A stretch of 51,610 nt of DNA from Chloroflexota bacterium (lineage in GTDB: Bacteria > Chloroflexota > Limnocylindria > P2-11E). The notes beneath the pieces were generated by a model, which ran no database searches, had not been told where the DNA came from, and saw only the letters and a program-made list of their open reading frames with translations. The position numbers and the translations under genes are program-made. The stretch spans positions 1 through 51,610 of the forward strand of contig DAIDAP010000032.1 in NCBI GenBank assembly GCA_027310565.1. The letters are read 5' to 3'. Below, in pieces: positions 8,987 to 18,415 of this stretch; position 1 is the first letter of the stretch; every line of letters begins with the position of its first letter.

Positions 8987-10840
8987 TCAGCGGCCACCCG
9001 CCGCGACGGTCACGTTCACGACGAGCGGGCGGTGGTCCGACGCCTGTTTCAGACGGTCGATGTCGTTCAGCGCGGGGATGCGCGCCTGGTCGCCGGTCAC
9101 GCCGTAGCCCCAGATGTAGTCGATGCGCCTCTGGGGGTTCTCGCCGGTCGTCGTCTCGCCGGCAGGCGCGCCGAGGTCGGTGAACCCCGCCGCGCCGAGC
9201 CTGCGGACCTCCGGGGCGCCCGGCTCCGCGTTCAGATCGCCGGCGATGACCGCCGGCGACGCCTTGTCCCAGGCGCCCAGGATCGTGTCGACCTGGCCCT
9301 GCCGCACCTCGCTCGCGTCGGTCACGTCGTCGAGGTGCGTGCAGCCGACCAGCAGCCCGGCGGTGCGCGCGAACACGATCCCGCGCGGCTGGTGCCGCGG
9401 GCCCGGGACGGCCGCGAACGTCACGCGGCGCACGTCGGTCATCGCGAAGCGCGAGAGGATCGCGTTCCCGTAGAGGTCGCCGATGTTCGGGCCCCACGTG
9501 TAGCTCATGCCGAGACGCTCGGCGAGCACCGAGAGCGCGTCCTGGCGCTCGTCGATCATCCATCCGCGCACGACCTCCTGGAGACACACGACGTCCGGCC
9601 GCTCCAGCGCGATCACCCGCGCGAGCTCCTCGAGCGACGGGATCTGTCCGGCGTTGAAGCCCTGATGGATGTTGTAGGTCATGACCCTCACCGTGGGCCG
9701 CGGCGTCTCCACGACGGGTGACGCCACCGTGAGCACCGCGGCGAGCGGCACGGCGAGCCCGAGGGTCGCGACGCCCATCGACAGCGCGCGCCCGAGCGCG
9801 ACCGCGCCGAGCGGCACCGCGAACGCCGCGAGCACGACGATCGCGGTCGCCGCCCACACCGCCGGCTCGTACGCCCAGAAGGCGTAGAAGCCGAACGCGG
9901 TGCCCACGAACAGCAGCCAGCCGAGCGAGAGCGCGACGACGACCGACGCCGGCGACGACGCGAGACGCAGCGGGACGCCGAACAGCGCCGCGGCCGCCAG
10001 AAGCGTGCCCACCGCGAGGACGCCGGCGCCCGCGGTCGAGAGGATCGGGACGTGCGCCCAGAGGAGCGCGGCGCCGACCGCGACCGCGCCCGCCGCCACG
10101 AGACCGCGCGGCGCGGCGCGCGAGAGCGCGATCGCGCCGGCGGCGAAGCCGAGCCCGAGGACGAGCTCGCCGATCTGCGTCGCGCGCGCCGGCTCGGGCC
10201 CGAGGCCGATCCCCCCGGCGAGAGCGGCCTGCGCGCCGTTCGCCGCGCCCGTCTCCGCGACGAGGACGAGCGGCGGCACCGCGAGGAGCGCGACGAAGCC
10301 GCGCGCGCCGACGCCGGTCCAGCGGCGCTCGCCACCGAGCGAGCCCAGGCCCGCCGCGCCGAACACGAGCACCGCGACGAGCACGAGGCCGGTCGCGACC
10401 GGCCACGCGAGGTCGGGCACCGCCACGGTGCGGAAGGCGGCGCGCAGCGCGAGATCGGAGACGAGCGCGATGGGGAGCGCACGCGCGAGCGGCGACGCGC
10501 CGTCGCCCGGGCGCGCGCTGTGGAAGAGCGCGAGCCACCAGAACCCGCCCGCGAGCGCGACGACGGTGAGCGCGAGATCCACCCAGTTGTTCCGTGACGC
10601 GGTCGCGAGGAACGTGCCGAGCGCCAGCAGCACCGCACTCGTCGCGACGGCGCGCCGCGGGCTCATGCGCCAGGCGACGACGAGCGCGAGGAACGAGGCG
10701 GCGAACACGCTCGTCGCCATGATCGCGAGGTTCGTGTTCGGCGCGCCGAAGAACGTCTGCTGGAACGTCGACGTGAAGGTGCGCACGTCGGCGAAGAGGA
10801 AGAGCAGCCCGATGACCCCGAAGGTCACCTCGCCGATCAC
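8987..10840 (-). CDS. Multi-pass membrane protein with C-terminal endonuclease/exonuclease/phosphatase domain
   Basis: A 617-residue protein starting with GTG at 10840. Residues 1 to about 380 are very hydrophobic, with around a dozen predicted membrane segments (for example FGVIGLLFLFADV, ALTVVALAGGFWWLALF). From about residue 385 the chain becomes an EEP-fold domain: MTYNIHQGFN, PDVVCLQEV (metal-binding Glu), AGDLNAEPG, RIDYIWG and a terminal SDHRPLVV (catalytic Asp-His). This is the pattern of the DNase I/Mg-dependent phosphodiesterase superfamily; membrane-linked members often act on lipids or other phosphodiesters, so a nuclease role is not assumed. It begins 9 bases after the multi-GAF gene, so the two are probably co-transcribed. 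Confidence 0.82.
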   Translation of the reverse strand: MIGEVTFGVIGLLFLFADVRTFTSTFQQTFFGAPNTNLAIMATSVFAASFLALVVAWRMSPRRAVATSAVLLALGTFLATASRNNWVDLALTVVALAGGFWWLALFHSARPGDGASPLARALPIALVSDLALRAAFRTVAVPDLAWPVATGLVLVAVLVFGAAGLGSLGGERRWTGVGARGFVALLAVPPLVLVAETGAANGAQAALAGGIGLGPEPARATQIGELVLGLGFAAGAIALSRAAPRGLVAAGAVAVGAALLWAHVPILSTAGAGVLAVGTLLAAAALFGVPLRLASSPASVVVALSLGWLLFVGTAFGFYAFWAYEPAVWAATAIVVLAAFAVPLGAVALGRALSMGVATLGLAVPLAAVLTVASPVVETPRPTVRVMTYNIHQGFNAGQIPSLEELARVIALERPDVVCLQEVVRGWMIDERQDALSVLAERLGMSYTWGPNIGDLYGNAILSRFAMTDVRRVTFAAVPGPRHQPRGIVFARTAGLLVGCTHLDDVTDASEVRQGQVDTILGAWDKASPAVIAGDLNAEPGAPEVRRLGAAGFTDLGAPAGETTTGENPQRRIDYIWGYGVTGDQARIPALNDIDRLKQASDHRPLVVNVTVAAGGR

Positions 10841-10849
10841 GCCGGCAGT

Positions 10850-12400
10850 CTAGGCGAGCAGTCCGGCAAGCTCCCGCGCGGTGTCGTCCACGTATCCGCG
10901 AACGGCCTCGATCGCGCTGAACGTCGCGTCCTCCGCCATCGGCCCGAGCACGAGCGCGCCCGCGGCCTGGTCGTTCACCGCGAGCGGCAGAGTCACCGTG
11001 CGCGGCCCCGGGGCCGCGCGCTCGATCTCCCGTGCGTGATCGATCGCATAGGCGGGGCGCAGGATCTCGAAGAGCGTGGACGCGGGCACGATGCGGCGCT
11101 CGCGGACCGCCCGCGCGATCGCGTTGTCGCGGTCGTCGAGCGGGATCCGCAGCGCGCCGCTCGTGACGCCGAGCGCGGTGTCGAGGCCCTGCGCGGCCGC
11201 CGCGTCCGACACGAGCTCGCCGCGGAGCACCCCGCCCTCGGGATCCACGCCGACGAGGAAGGCGACCGCGAATCCCGCGCCCGCGCAGCGGCGGAGGAGG
11301 TCGAGGAGCACGGCCTCGGGCGTCCGCCGCGGCGGCGCGGGTGTCGGCACCGCGGCGGCCGGCGGGAGGACGCCGGCCGTCGCGGGCTCGAGCGGTGCGG
11401 GCGGCGGCGCCGACGCGGGCTGGAACCGGCCGGCGCCGCGCACCTGCGCGAAGCGCGGCGCGCACGTGTCCACGATGGTCGAGATGAGCCGCAGCTCCCG
11501 GTCGTCGAAGCCCTCGGGGCGGAACGTCTGCACGCTCACGACGCCCACGACCTCCCCGCCGTTGGCCATGGGCACCTGCAGGACCGTGACGCCGCGCGTG
11601 CGCGCATCCGCCCCGTCGCGGATCGCGATATCCCGGGTGAAGAGGTGCCAGCGGCGGTCGCCGGTCGCGGCGGCGCACCGCGGCCCGTCTTCGACGTGCT
11701 GCCGGCCGAGCTCGGCCGAGTCGCGGTCCGGGCCGACGACCTTGTAGCGGTACGCGACCTCCGGGCGCGTCAGGTGGAACAGGGCGACCGAGAACGCGGA
11801 CGCGTCGGTGACCAGGTTGAGGGCATCGCGCACCACGCGGCCGAGCGCGCGCGCGTCGTCGGCCGTCTCGACGCCGCGGCGGACCTGGTCGAGCACGGCC
11901 GCCTCGGGCGACGGAGGCGGCGGCGGGGGCGCGACGGGCTCCGGCTGGGGCGGCGGCGATCCGGGCGGGGCCGCCATCACCGTCACGGACTCGCTCGCGA
12001 CGGCAGAGGCGATCACCTCGCAGGAGAGGTCGAGCGCCTCGCGTGTCTGCTGCGTGATCGGATCGCGCGTGACGAGGGTGCCCAGGAGCACGCCGACGGT
12101 GCGTCCCTGGAACACCAGGCGTGAGATGACGAGGCGCGGCGGCGCGCCGGTCCACTCGGCCTGGAACGGCACCGGCCAGTCGAGGGCGACCGCGCGGTTC
12201 GCCGGGAGGATGTCGTCGGGCAGCTGGAGCGTCACCAGGCGCCGGTCGTGGAGCCACGGCATGCGGCCGACGGACGCGACGACGCCGTCCTCGCCGGGCG
12301 GCTGCCGGACGACGGCCGCGCCCATGAGGGTGGGCACGCTGTTCAGAAGGATGCGCAGTGTCGCCTCGACCGGAGGCGTGATCGGAGCGGTGGCCGCCAA
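10850..12400 (-). CDS. Multi-GAF domain protein
   Basis: A 516-residue protein with a TTG start at 12400, preceded by GGGAGGACACC. Three GAF-like units can be outlined: residues about 10-140, 165-320 (ending with [19 protein letters not shown], a typical GAF strand-helix) and 370-510 ([17 protein letters not shown]). They are joined by proline-rich linkers ([19 protein letters not shown]). There is no kinase, cyclase or HTH domain, so it may be a scaffold or ligand-responsive partner protein. No membrane segment is seen. It lies directly upstream of the membrane phosphodiesterase gene and divergent from malate synthase. The GAF call comes from the pattern of strands and the middle repeat; the first and third units are less certain. 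Confidence 0.65.
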   Translation of the reverse strand: MAATAPITPPVEATLRILLNSVPTLMGAAVVRQPPGEDGVVASVGRMPWLHDRRLVTLQLPDDILPANRAVALDWPVPFQAEWTGAPPRLVISRLVFQGRTVGVLLGTLVTRDPITQQTREALDLSCEVIASAVASESVTVMAAPPGSPPPQPEPVAPPPPPPSPEAAVLDQVRRGVETADDARALGRVVRDALNLVTDASAFSVALFHLTRPEVAYRYKVVGPDRDSAELGRQHVEDGPRCAAATGDRRWHLFTRDIAIRDGADARTRGVTVLQVPMANGGEVVGVVSVQTFRPEGFDDRELRLISTIVDTCAPRFAQVRGAGRFQPASAPPPAPLEPATAGVLPPAAAVPTPAPPRRTPEAVLLDLLRRCAGAGFAVAFLVGVDPEGGVLRGELVSDAAAAQGLDTALGVTSGALRIPLDDRDNAIARAVRERRIVPASTLFEILRPAYAIDHAREIERAAPGPRTVTLPLAVNDQAAGALVLGPMAEDATFSAIEAVRGYVDDTARELAGLLA

Positions 12401-12558
12401 CTCTCAGGTGTCCTCCCACCCGTGTGGCTCGGTACAAACTAGGCGCGAGCCTCTTCCCCCGCCAGCCCCCGACGGGTGACAGCGTGCGCCGGCGACCGGC
12501 GCCGGCTTTCTCACCAGGCGGAGCGATGCGGCGGCCGGGCTATGCGAGGATACGGGCG

Positions 12559-14166
12559 ATGGCCCTCAGCGAGGCGGAGGTCCGCATCCCGCCGTCGGCA
12601 TCCGACACGCGCGGCGTCGCCGAGGGGGTCCTCACCCCGGCGGCGCGCGAGTTCCTCACCAAGCTTCATCGCGAGGTGGAGCCCACGCGGATCGGTCTCC
12701 TCGAGACGCGGCAGCGTCGCTGGCGGGAGCTGCGCGACGGCGCGACGCCCGCCTTCCCGGAGGAGACGGCGGCGCAGCGGCGGTCCGAGTGGCGCGTCGC
12801 CGAGGCGCCGCGCGACCTGCGGGTCCGCAAGGTCGAGATCACCGGACCGACCGATCGCAAGATGCTCATCAACGCCCTGAACTCGGGCGCGTCGGTGTAC
12901 ATGGCCGACTTCGAGGACGCCAACGCGCCCACCTGGCGCAACATGATCGAGGGGCAGCGCAACCTCGTCGACGCGATCCAGCGAGCGATCGAGTTCCGCA
13001 GCCCCGACGGGCGCGTCTACACGCTGAGCGACCGGACCGCGACGCTGGTGGTCCGCCCGCGCGGCTGGCACCTGGGCGAGAAGCACTTCCTCGTCGACGG
13101 CGACCCGATCGCCGGCGCGCTCTTCGACTTCGGTCTCTACTTCTTCCACAACGCCCGACGGCTGCTCGAGAAGGGCAGCGGCCCGTACTTCTACCTGCCG
13201 AAGCTCGAGTCGTACCGCGAGGCGCGTCTGTGGAGCGAGATCTTCCGCTGGTCCGAGGACGCCCTGGGCATCCCGCGCGGCAGCATCCGCGCGACGGTGC
13301 TCGTAGAGGTCATCACCCTCGCGTTCGAGATGGACGAGGTGCTCCACGAGCTGCGCGACTACTCCGGTGGCCTCAACGCCGGCCGCTGGGACTACATGTT
13401 CAGCATCATCAAGAAGTTCGCCGGGCGGCCGGAGTTCACCCTGCCGGACCGCGCGCAGGTGACGATGGCCGTCCCGTTCATGCGCGCCTACACCGAGCTC
13501 CTCGTGAAGACCTGCCACCGTCGCGGCGCGTTCGCGCTCGGCGGCATGGCCGCGTTCATCCCGAACCGGCGCGACCCCGCGGTGACCGAGGCCGCGCTCG
13601 CGAAGGTCCGCGACGACAAGGTCCGCGAGGCGACCGACGGGTTCGATGGCACCTGGGTGGCGCACCCCGACCTCGTCGAGACCGCGATGACCGAATTCGA
13701 CCGCGCGCTCGGCACCAGGCCCAACCAGCTCGACCGCCAGCGTCCGGAGGTGGACGTGAGCGCGCGGCGGCTCCTCGACGTGAAGATCCCCGGCGCAACC
13801 ATCACCGACGCGGGCCTGCGGACCAACGTGAACGTCGGCATCCAGTACATCGCATCGTGGCTGCGCGGGACGGGCGCCGCGGCGATCAACAACCTCATGG
13901 AGGACGCGGCCACCGCGGAGATCTCGCGCTCGCAGATCTGGCAGTGGGTCCACCAGCGGGCCAGGCTCGCCGAGGGACCCACGGTGACGCGCGAGCTCGT
14001 CGCGAAGGTGCGCGACGAGGAGCTCGCCCGGATCAGGACGGCCGTCGGCGATCAGGCCTACGCGCAGGGCAGGTATGACGAGGCCGCCGCGCTCTTCGAC
14101 GACGTCGCCCTCGCCGAGGACTTCGTCGAGTTCCTCACGCTCCCGGGGTACGCCCGGCTGGACTAG
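12559..14166 (+). CDS. aceB: Malate synthase A
   Basis: Condenses glyoxylate and acetyl-CoA to malate, the second step of the glyoxylate shunt, in the cytoplasm. The chain is 535 residues from ATG 12559, close to the usual length of the A isoform. Conserved parts include [30 protein letters not shown], the RPRGWHL segment with catalytic Arg, the ETI-like [13 protein letters not shown] and [12 protein letters not shown]. An alternative in-frame ATG at 12526 has GGCGGAG upstream; 12559 is chosen because homologous N-termini align there. No isocitrate lyase gene is next to it, so the partner enzyme must be elsewhere. The stop codon TAG is the first part of the repeat at 14163-14208. Confidence 0.95.
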   Translation: MALSEAEVRIPPSASDTRGVAEGVLTPAAREFLTKLHREVEPTRIGLLETRQRRWRELRDGATPAFPEETAAQRRSEWRVAEAPRDLRVRKVEITGPTDRKMLINALNSGASVYMADFEDANAPTWRNMIEGQRNLVDAIQRAIEFRSPDGRVYTLSDRTATLVVRPRGWHLGEKHFLVDGDPIAGALFDFGLYFFHNARRLLEKGSGPYFYLPKLESYREARLWSEIFRWSEDALGIPRGSIRATVLVEVITLAFEMDEVLHELRDYSGGLNAGRWDYMFSIIKKFAGRPEFTLPDRAQVTMAVPFMRAYTELLVKTCHRRGAFALGGMAAFIPNRRDPAVTEAALAKVRDDKVREATDGFDGTWVAHPDLVETAMTEFDRALGTRPNQLDRQRPEVDVSARRLLDVKIPGATITDAGLRTNVNVGIQYIASWLRGTGAAAINNLMEDAATAEISRSQIWQWVHQRARLAEGPTVTRELVAKVRDEELARIRTAVGDQAYAQGRYDEAAALFDDVALAEDFVEFLTLPGYARLD

Positions 14167-14208
14167 TGTCGCGATACGGAATACATGTGACTTCCGGGTC
14201 ACGACACT
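14163..14208. repeat. Hairpin copy of the 35.8-kb terminal repeat
   Basis: The right arm TTCCGGGTCACGACACT (14192-14208) is identical to the right end of the element at 35827-36010. The left arm (TAGTGTCGCGATACGGAA, 14164-14181) matches the same repeat in inverse orientation with three differences. The arms are separated by ten bases containing CATGTG, also found next to the repeat at 35.8 kb. The TAG of malate synthase is the first three bases of the left arm. It looks like two element ends with the interior lost, and could also work as a transcription terminator. Confidence 0.7.
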
Positions 14209-14234
14209 GGCGCGGCCTGCGGTACGGTAGTCCC

Positions 14235-15488
14235 GTGCACGTCGCGTTCGTCAACGTGCCGGCGCACGGCCATGTGAACCCGACGATCGGCGTGGTCGCG
14301 GAGCTCGTGCGTCGCGGCATCCGCGTCACGTATCACTGCGGCGAGCCGCACCGCCAGGCCGTCGCGGCCGCCGGTGCGGAGTTCCATCCGTACGAGCCGG
14401 GCGCGATCGACAACGACATGCCGCACGACGGCGACGTCCTCGGGCTCGTGCGCGTCGTGCGCGAGGCGTCGTCGCGGATCGCGCCGCGCCTGCTCCCGCT
14501 CCTGCGGGTCGACCGTCCGGACGTCGTCGTCCACGACTCGCTGGCGCCGTGGGGCAAGGAGGTCGCGCGCGCCCTCGGCATCCCCGCGGTCTGCTCGATC
14601 ACGACCTTCGTCTTCGACCATCGCGTCGCGCTGAGCCGGCCGGAGCTCCTCGCGCGCTTCGTGCGGGGCCACCTGCGGCGCGCGTCGAACGTCCGCTACC
14701 TCACGGGCGCGCTGGACGCGATCAGCAACCGCGAGCCGACGAACCTCGTGTACACCTCGCGCGCGTTCCAGCCCTTCGGGGACCGCTTCGACCATCGGTT
14801 CGTCTTCGTCGGAGCGATCCCGCGTGACGAGCCGGCGCTCGACGCCGAGGTCGCCCGGCTCGATCGCGTGATCTACGTCACGCTGGGTACGCTCTTCAAC
14901 GACCGGCCGGAGCTGTTCCGCGCCGCGATCGACGGCCTCGCCGACCTCGGCCGCCCGCTCGTCGTGTCCACCGGCGGCCGGCTCGACCCGGCGCACCTGG
15001 GCCGGCTCCCCCAGGGAATCGTGGCGCGGCGCTGGGTCCCCCAGCTCGCGCTGCTGCGGCGCGCCTCGCTCGTCGTGACGCACGGCGGGATGAACACGGT
15101 GAACGAGGCGCTCCTCCACGGCGTACCGCTCGTCGTCGTTCCGCAGGCCGCGGATCAGTCCTGGGTCGCGCGCCGCGTCGCCGACGTGGGTGCGGGCGTG
15201 TCGGTCCACGACGCGACCGCGGAGGTGCTGCGCCGTGCGGCGCGGCGGGTACTCGACGATCCGGCGATGCGCGCCGCCGCGGGGCGCATCGGGGCGACGC
15301 TTCGTGAGGCCGGCGGCGCCGGTCGGGCGGCGGACGCGATCAGCGCGTCGATGGGGAGCGGTTCGCGCGCTCGTCGGAGCGCGCGTTCGGCGACTCCAGG
15401 TCGCGCGGACGAGCGTCCCGGCGAGCCACGGGCGCCTCGTACGCCGCCTGCCCCGACGCCGGTGTCGTCCGCGCGAGACCGCGAGTGA
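14235..15488 (+). CDS. MGT-family glycosyltransferase (GT1, GT-B fold)
   Basis: A 417-residue glycosyltransferase from GTG 14235, which starts directly with HVAFVNVPAHGHVNPT, the conserved N-terminal motif of the macrolide/UDP-glucuronosyl transferase group. The C-terminal donor-sugar domain has the signature WVPQLALLRRASLVVTHGG, then NEALLHGVPLVVVPQAADQ. Such enzymes move a sugar from an NDP-sugar to a small hydrophobic acceptor; the acceptor here is unknown. The last 45 residues are Arg/Pro/Ser-rich and probably disordered. A longer reading from 14166 would start inside the repeat and is not preferred. It is on the malate synthase strand but separated from it by the hairpin repeat, and it converges on gatB. 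Confidence 0.85.
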   Translation: MHVAFVNVPAHGHVNPTIGVVAELVRRGIRVTYHCGEPHRQAVAAAGAEFHPYEPGAIDNDMPHDGDVLGLVRVVREASSRIAPRLLPLLRVDRPDVVVHDSLAPWGKEVARALGIPAVCSITTFVFDHRVALSRPELLARFVRGHLRRASNVRYLTGALDAISNREPTNLVYTSRAFQPFGDRFDHRFVFVGAIPRDEPALDAEVARLDRVIYVTLGTLFNDRPELFRAAIDGLADLGRPLVVSTGGRLDPAHLGRLPQGIVARRWVPQLALLRRASLVVTHGGMNTVNEALLHGVPLVVVPQAADQSWVARRVADVGAGVSVHDATAEVLRRAARRVLDDPAMRAAAGRIGATLREAGGAGRAADAISASMGSGSRARRSARSATPGRADERPGEPRAPRTPPAPTPVSSARDRE

Positions 15489-15519
15489 TCTCGGAGGCGT
15501 ATGCGCGCGGCCGCGCCGG

Positions 15520-16986
15520 TTACCGGGTGGCCTCACCCCGAGCGATGCGCTCCGCCAGCACCCGGTTCACCACCGAGAGGTTCGCCTTCCCGCCCGTGCG
15601 CTTCCTCACCTGCCCCACGAGTGCGCCGAGCGCCCGCGCGTTCCCGGCCCGGTAGTCGGCGACGGCCTTCGCGTTCTCCGCGAGCACCGCGTCCACCGCG
15701 GCCGCGATCGCGCCCTCGTCGGATACCTGCGTGAGCCCCTTCGCGCGCACGATCTCCGACGGCGGCCTGCGCGTCGTCCACATGTCCCCGAACACCTCCT
15801 TCGCCGCGCTGCCGCTCACCTCGCCCGACGCGACGAGCTCCACCAGCGCGGCGAGCTGCTCCGGAGGGAACGGGACGCCCGCGCCGTCGCCGGCGTCCTT
15901 CATCCGCCGCCGCACCTCGCCGGTGACCCAGTTCGCGATCTGCTTCGGGTCGCGCGTGGAGGCCTTGACCGCCGCCTCGAAGTAGTCGGCGAGCGCGCGG
16001 TCGGCGACGAGGACGCGCGCGTCGTAGTCCGAGAGCGCGTACACGCGCGCGAAGCGCGCACGGCGGTCCCCCGGGAGCTCCGGGAGCGACGCGCGCAGGC
16101 GCTCCACGGTCTCGCGCGACGGCGTGAACGACACCAGGTCGGGGTCCGGGAAGTAGCGGTAGTCCTCGACCTCCTCCTTGCTGCGCTGGAGGAACGTCTC
16201 GCGGCGTTCGGGGCTCCAGCCGACGGTGATCTTGCCGGTCCGCATGCGCAGCTCGCCGCCGTCGCGCCACGAGCGCCAGAGACGCTCGGCCTCGTGCGGC
16301 ACGGCCTCGCGGATCGCCGCGTACGAGTTGAGGTTCTTGATCTCGCTCTGCGGCGGCCAGCGCACCTCGCCGTCCTCGGTGAAGCGGATGGAGACGTTCA
16401 CGTCGAACCGGCCGGCCCCCTCCTCGAGACGCATCTCGCTCACGCCGGCGAAGACGAGGATCTCGCGCAGCGCCTGCACGTAGGCGACGGCCTCGTCCGC
16501 CGAGCGCAGGTCCGGCTCGCTCACGATCTCGAGGAGCGGCACGCCCGAGCGGTTGAAATCGATGAGCGCGTAGCCCTCGCCGTGCTTGCTCGTCGCCGTG
16601 TCCTCCTCCAGGTGCGCGCGCCGGATGCGTACCCGCTTCGGCCCGTCGGGCGTGTCGAGCGCGAGCCAGCCGCTCACGTTGAGCGGCAGGTCGTACTGCG
16701 AGATCTGGTAGCCCTTCGGCAGGTCCGGGTACAGGTAGTTCTTGCGGTCGAACTTCGTGTGCGCGGGGACCTCGCAGTGGAGCGCGAGGCCGGCGGTCAT
16801 GGCGAGCTCGATCGCCCGGCGGTTCGGGACCGGCAGCGCGCCGGGGAGGCCGAGGCAGACCGGGCAGACGAGCGAGTTCGCCGGCGCGCCGAACCACGTG
16901 GCCGAGCACGGGCAGAACATCTTCGACCGCGTCGCCAGCTCGACGTGCGTCTCGACGCCGATGACGGTCTCGTACGGAAGGCTCAT
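15520..16986 (-). CDS. gatB: Asp-tRNA(Asn)/Glu-tRNA(Gln) amidotransferase subunit B
   Basis: The kinase-like subunit of GatCAB, which converts Glu-tRNA(Gln) and Asp-tRNA(Asn) to the amide forms. 488 residues, the normal length. The start is MSLPYETVIGVETHVELAT; the zinc-site region has CPCSATWFG and CPVCLGLPGALP; DFNRSGVPLLEIVSEPD is the GatB signature. The C-terminal YqeY-like tail (RKRTGGKANLSVVN) is complete. The ATG at 16986 overlaps the stop of the preceding membrane-protein gene by four bases (ATGA), so translation is coupled. It is the last gene of the run gatC-gatA-aminotransferase-HEAT protein-membrane protein-gatB. Confidence 0.96.
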   Translation of the reverse strand: MSLPYETVIGVETHVELATRSKMFCPCSATWFGAPANSLVCPVCLGLPGALPVPNRRAIELAMTAGLALHCEVPAHTKFDRKNYLYPDLPKGYQISQYDLPLNVSGWLALDTPDGPKRVRIRRAHLEEDTATSKHGEGYALIDFNRSGVPLLEIVSEPDLRSADEAVAYVQALREILVFAGVSEMRLEEGAGRFDVNVSIRFTEDGEVRWPPQSEIKNLNSYAAIREAVPHEAERLWRSWRDGGELRMRTGKITVGWSPERRETFLQRSKEEVEDYRYFPDPDLVSFTPSRETVERLRASLPELPGDRRARFARVYALSDYDARVLVADRALADYFEAAVKASTRDPKQIANWVTGEVRRRMKDAGDGAGVPFPPEQLAALVELVASGEVSGSAAKEVFGDMWTTRRPPSEIVRAKGLTQVSDEGAIAAAVDAVLAENAKAVADYRAGNARALGALVGQVRKRTGGKANLSVVNRVLAERIARGEATR

Positions 16987-17594
16987 GGCGCCCGCGGCGT
17001 CGGGATGCCGGTCGGGACCGGTCCGCTCGTGCGCTCGGCGGCCATGATGACGCGGCTGAGGTTCACGATGATGCGGTCGCCGCTCATGCTCACAAGATAC
17101 CGGTCGAGGCCGCGCGTCGCGGGAGCGTTCGCGGGATTCCCGAGAAGGTCGAAGGTCGCCTGCTCCGCCGGACGGAACGCCTCGCAGTCCCGGGTCCCGA
17201 ACTCCGCACGCTCGCGCACGGTGAGCGGCGCGACGCGGCACTCGGGGTCACCCGGGCGCGGCGCCCAGGTCGCCCGCAGCGCGAGCACGTCTCCACCGGC
17301 GCGCACGAGGTAGAAGGCGCGGCCGTCGCCGAGCCACGGGTAGTCGACGAGACGGCCCGACGCGCCGTCGGCGGGCAGGTCCGCGGCGGCGAGCACGAGC
17401 CGGTCCCCCGCCACGAGCGCAGGCGGCGTCGCGAGCTGCGGCGCGAGCGCGAGGAGGGACACCGCGACGACGACGACCAGCCCGGCGAACAGCAGCGCGG
17501 CGACCAGGACGTACTGCTTCCACACCGGCGTGGGGTCGAGCGACTCCGGCCCGGCCCACTGCTCGACGGGCTGGTCCTCGTACCGGGTGCCCAT
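16983..17594 (-). CDS. Single-pass membrane protein of the gat operon
   Basis: A 203-residue protein. The first 28 residues are polar and cytoplasmic (ending PTPVWKQY), then one hydrophobic segment (VLVAALLFAGLVVVVAVSLLAL, about residues 29-50) and an external domain of about 150 residues. That domain has three cysteines (ECRVAPL, TRDCEAF) and a repeated pattern of short beta strands ([34 protein letters not shown]). The texture resembles a Rieske-type ferredoxin fold, but the Cys-x-His ligands are absent, so no such function is claimed. The ATG at 17594 shares one base with the upstream stop, and its own stop overlaps the gatB start, so it is translated as part of the operon. Confidence 0.75.
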   Translation of the reverse strand: MGTRYEDQPVEQWAGPESLDPTPVWKQYVLVAALLFAGLVVVVAVSLLALAPQLATPPALVAGDRLVLAAADLPADGASGRLVDYPWLGDGRAFYLVRAGGDVLALRATWAPRPGDPECRVAPLTVRERAEFGTRDCEAFRPAEQATFDLLGNPANAPATRGLDRYLVSMSGDRIIVNLSRVIMAAERTSGPVPTGIPTPRAP

Positions 17595-18415
17595 CAGGTC
17601 GCGACCGTCTGCGCGGGCGCGGGCGCGCGCGCGGCGAGGCGTCTGCGCGCGGCGAGGGCGCCACGACGCACGAAGGTGCTGCGATCCCGCGCGAGCGTGT
17701 CGAGGAGCGCCAGCCCAACTCCGGCGTGACGCGCCGCGCTCGCCGCGGAGAAGGCCATGGCCGCGTTCCAGCGCACGTTCTCGTCCTGGTCGTGCGCCCA
17801 GCGCGCGATGCGCGCCAGCGTCGCGTCGGGATACGAGCGCAGGAACTGGTCGCCGATGGCGAAGGGGCCCAGGTTCCTGCGCACGTACTCGTCGTGGTCG
17901 CGCAGCGCGGGCTCGATGAGGTCGAGGAGCGCCTCGGCGCGGTCCGGCCGCCGCTCGCGGGCGGCGTGCTTCGCGCCGACGACGACGGCCCGCCGCAGCC
18001 GCGCGTCGCCGCCCCTCACCCACTCGCGCGCCGTCGGCGCGAACGCGTCGAACGCCGCGGTGAGGAGCCGGCCCACGAGCGTCGCGGCGGACTCGCGGAC
18101 CTCCCAGTCCTCCTCCCGCGCGAGCCGGTGCGCCGCGCGGGCCACCTCCTTCGGGTGCGAGGCGGCGAGGGGCAGCAGGATGAGCGCGGCGAAGTCCTTG
18201 TCGACGCGGCGCGGGTGCGCGAGCAGCCGCTGCGCCCAGTCGAGACGGACGATCGGCGGCGGCCTGAGCGCATCGACGACGCGGATCGCGGCGCCGAACC
18301 GCTCCTTCTTCACCCAGCCGTTCGCGCCGGTCTTGCGCAGGATGTCCGACGCGGCGAGCGGGTCCCCGCGCCGCAGCTGCTCCTCGAAGCGCGCGAGCCA
18401 CTCGTCCGGGATCAC
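17594..18415 (-). CDS. HEAT-repeat protein related to the AlkD DNA glycosylase family
   Basis: A 273-residue all-helical protein with a GTG start at 18415 in a GTGA overlap with the aminotransferase stop. The helical repeats match DNA alkylation repair proteins: REEDWEVRESAATLVG in the middle and DEYVRRNLGPFAIGDQF, then NVRWNAAMAFSA near the end. In AlkD the tryptophan of the WDLVD-type motif is followed four residues later by the catalytic Asp; here that position is Glu. It may still excise alkylated bases, or may be a non-catalytic HEAT adaptor. Its place in a gat/aminotransferase operon gives no hint of a DNA repair role. The HEAT call is firm; the glycosylase function is not. Confidence 0.7.
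   Translation of the reverse strand: MIPDEWLARFEEQLRRGDPLAASDILRKTGANGWVKKERFGAAIRVVDALRPPPIVRLDWAQRLLAHPRRVDKDFAALILLPLAASHPKEVARAAHRLAREEDWEVRESAATLVGRLLTAAFDAFAPTAREWVRGGDARLRRAVVVGAKHAARERRPDRAEALLDLIEPALRDHDEYVRRNLGPFAIGDQFLRSYPDATLARIARWAHDQDENVRWNAAMAFSAASAARHAGVGLALLDTLARDRSTFVRRGALAARRRLAARAPAPAQTVAT

Noticed and set aside
4210-9183. A plus-strand open frame of more than 1600 codons opposite the histidine kinase and dnaE
   Set aside because: It is the antisense shadow of two well-identified genes in high-GC DNA; its product has the skewed Arg/Glu/Val/Leu composition of such shadows and no domain.
8310-12437. A minus-strand open frame of about 1375 codons
   Set aside because: It is a frame-shifted reading of dnaE, the membrane phosphodiesterase and the GAF gene, which are on the same strand in other frames.
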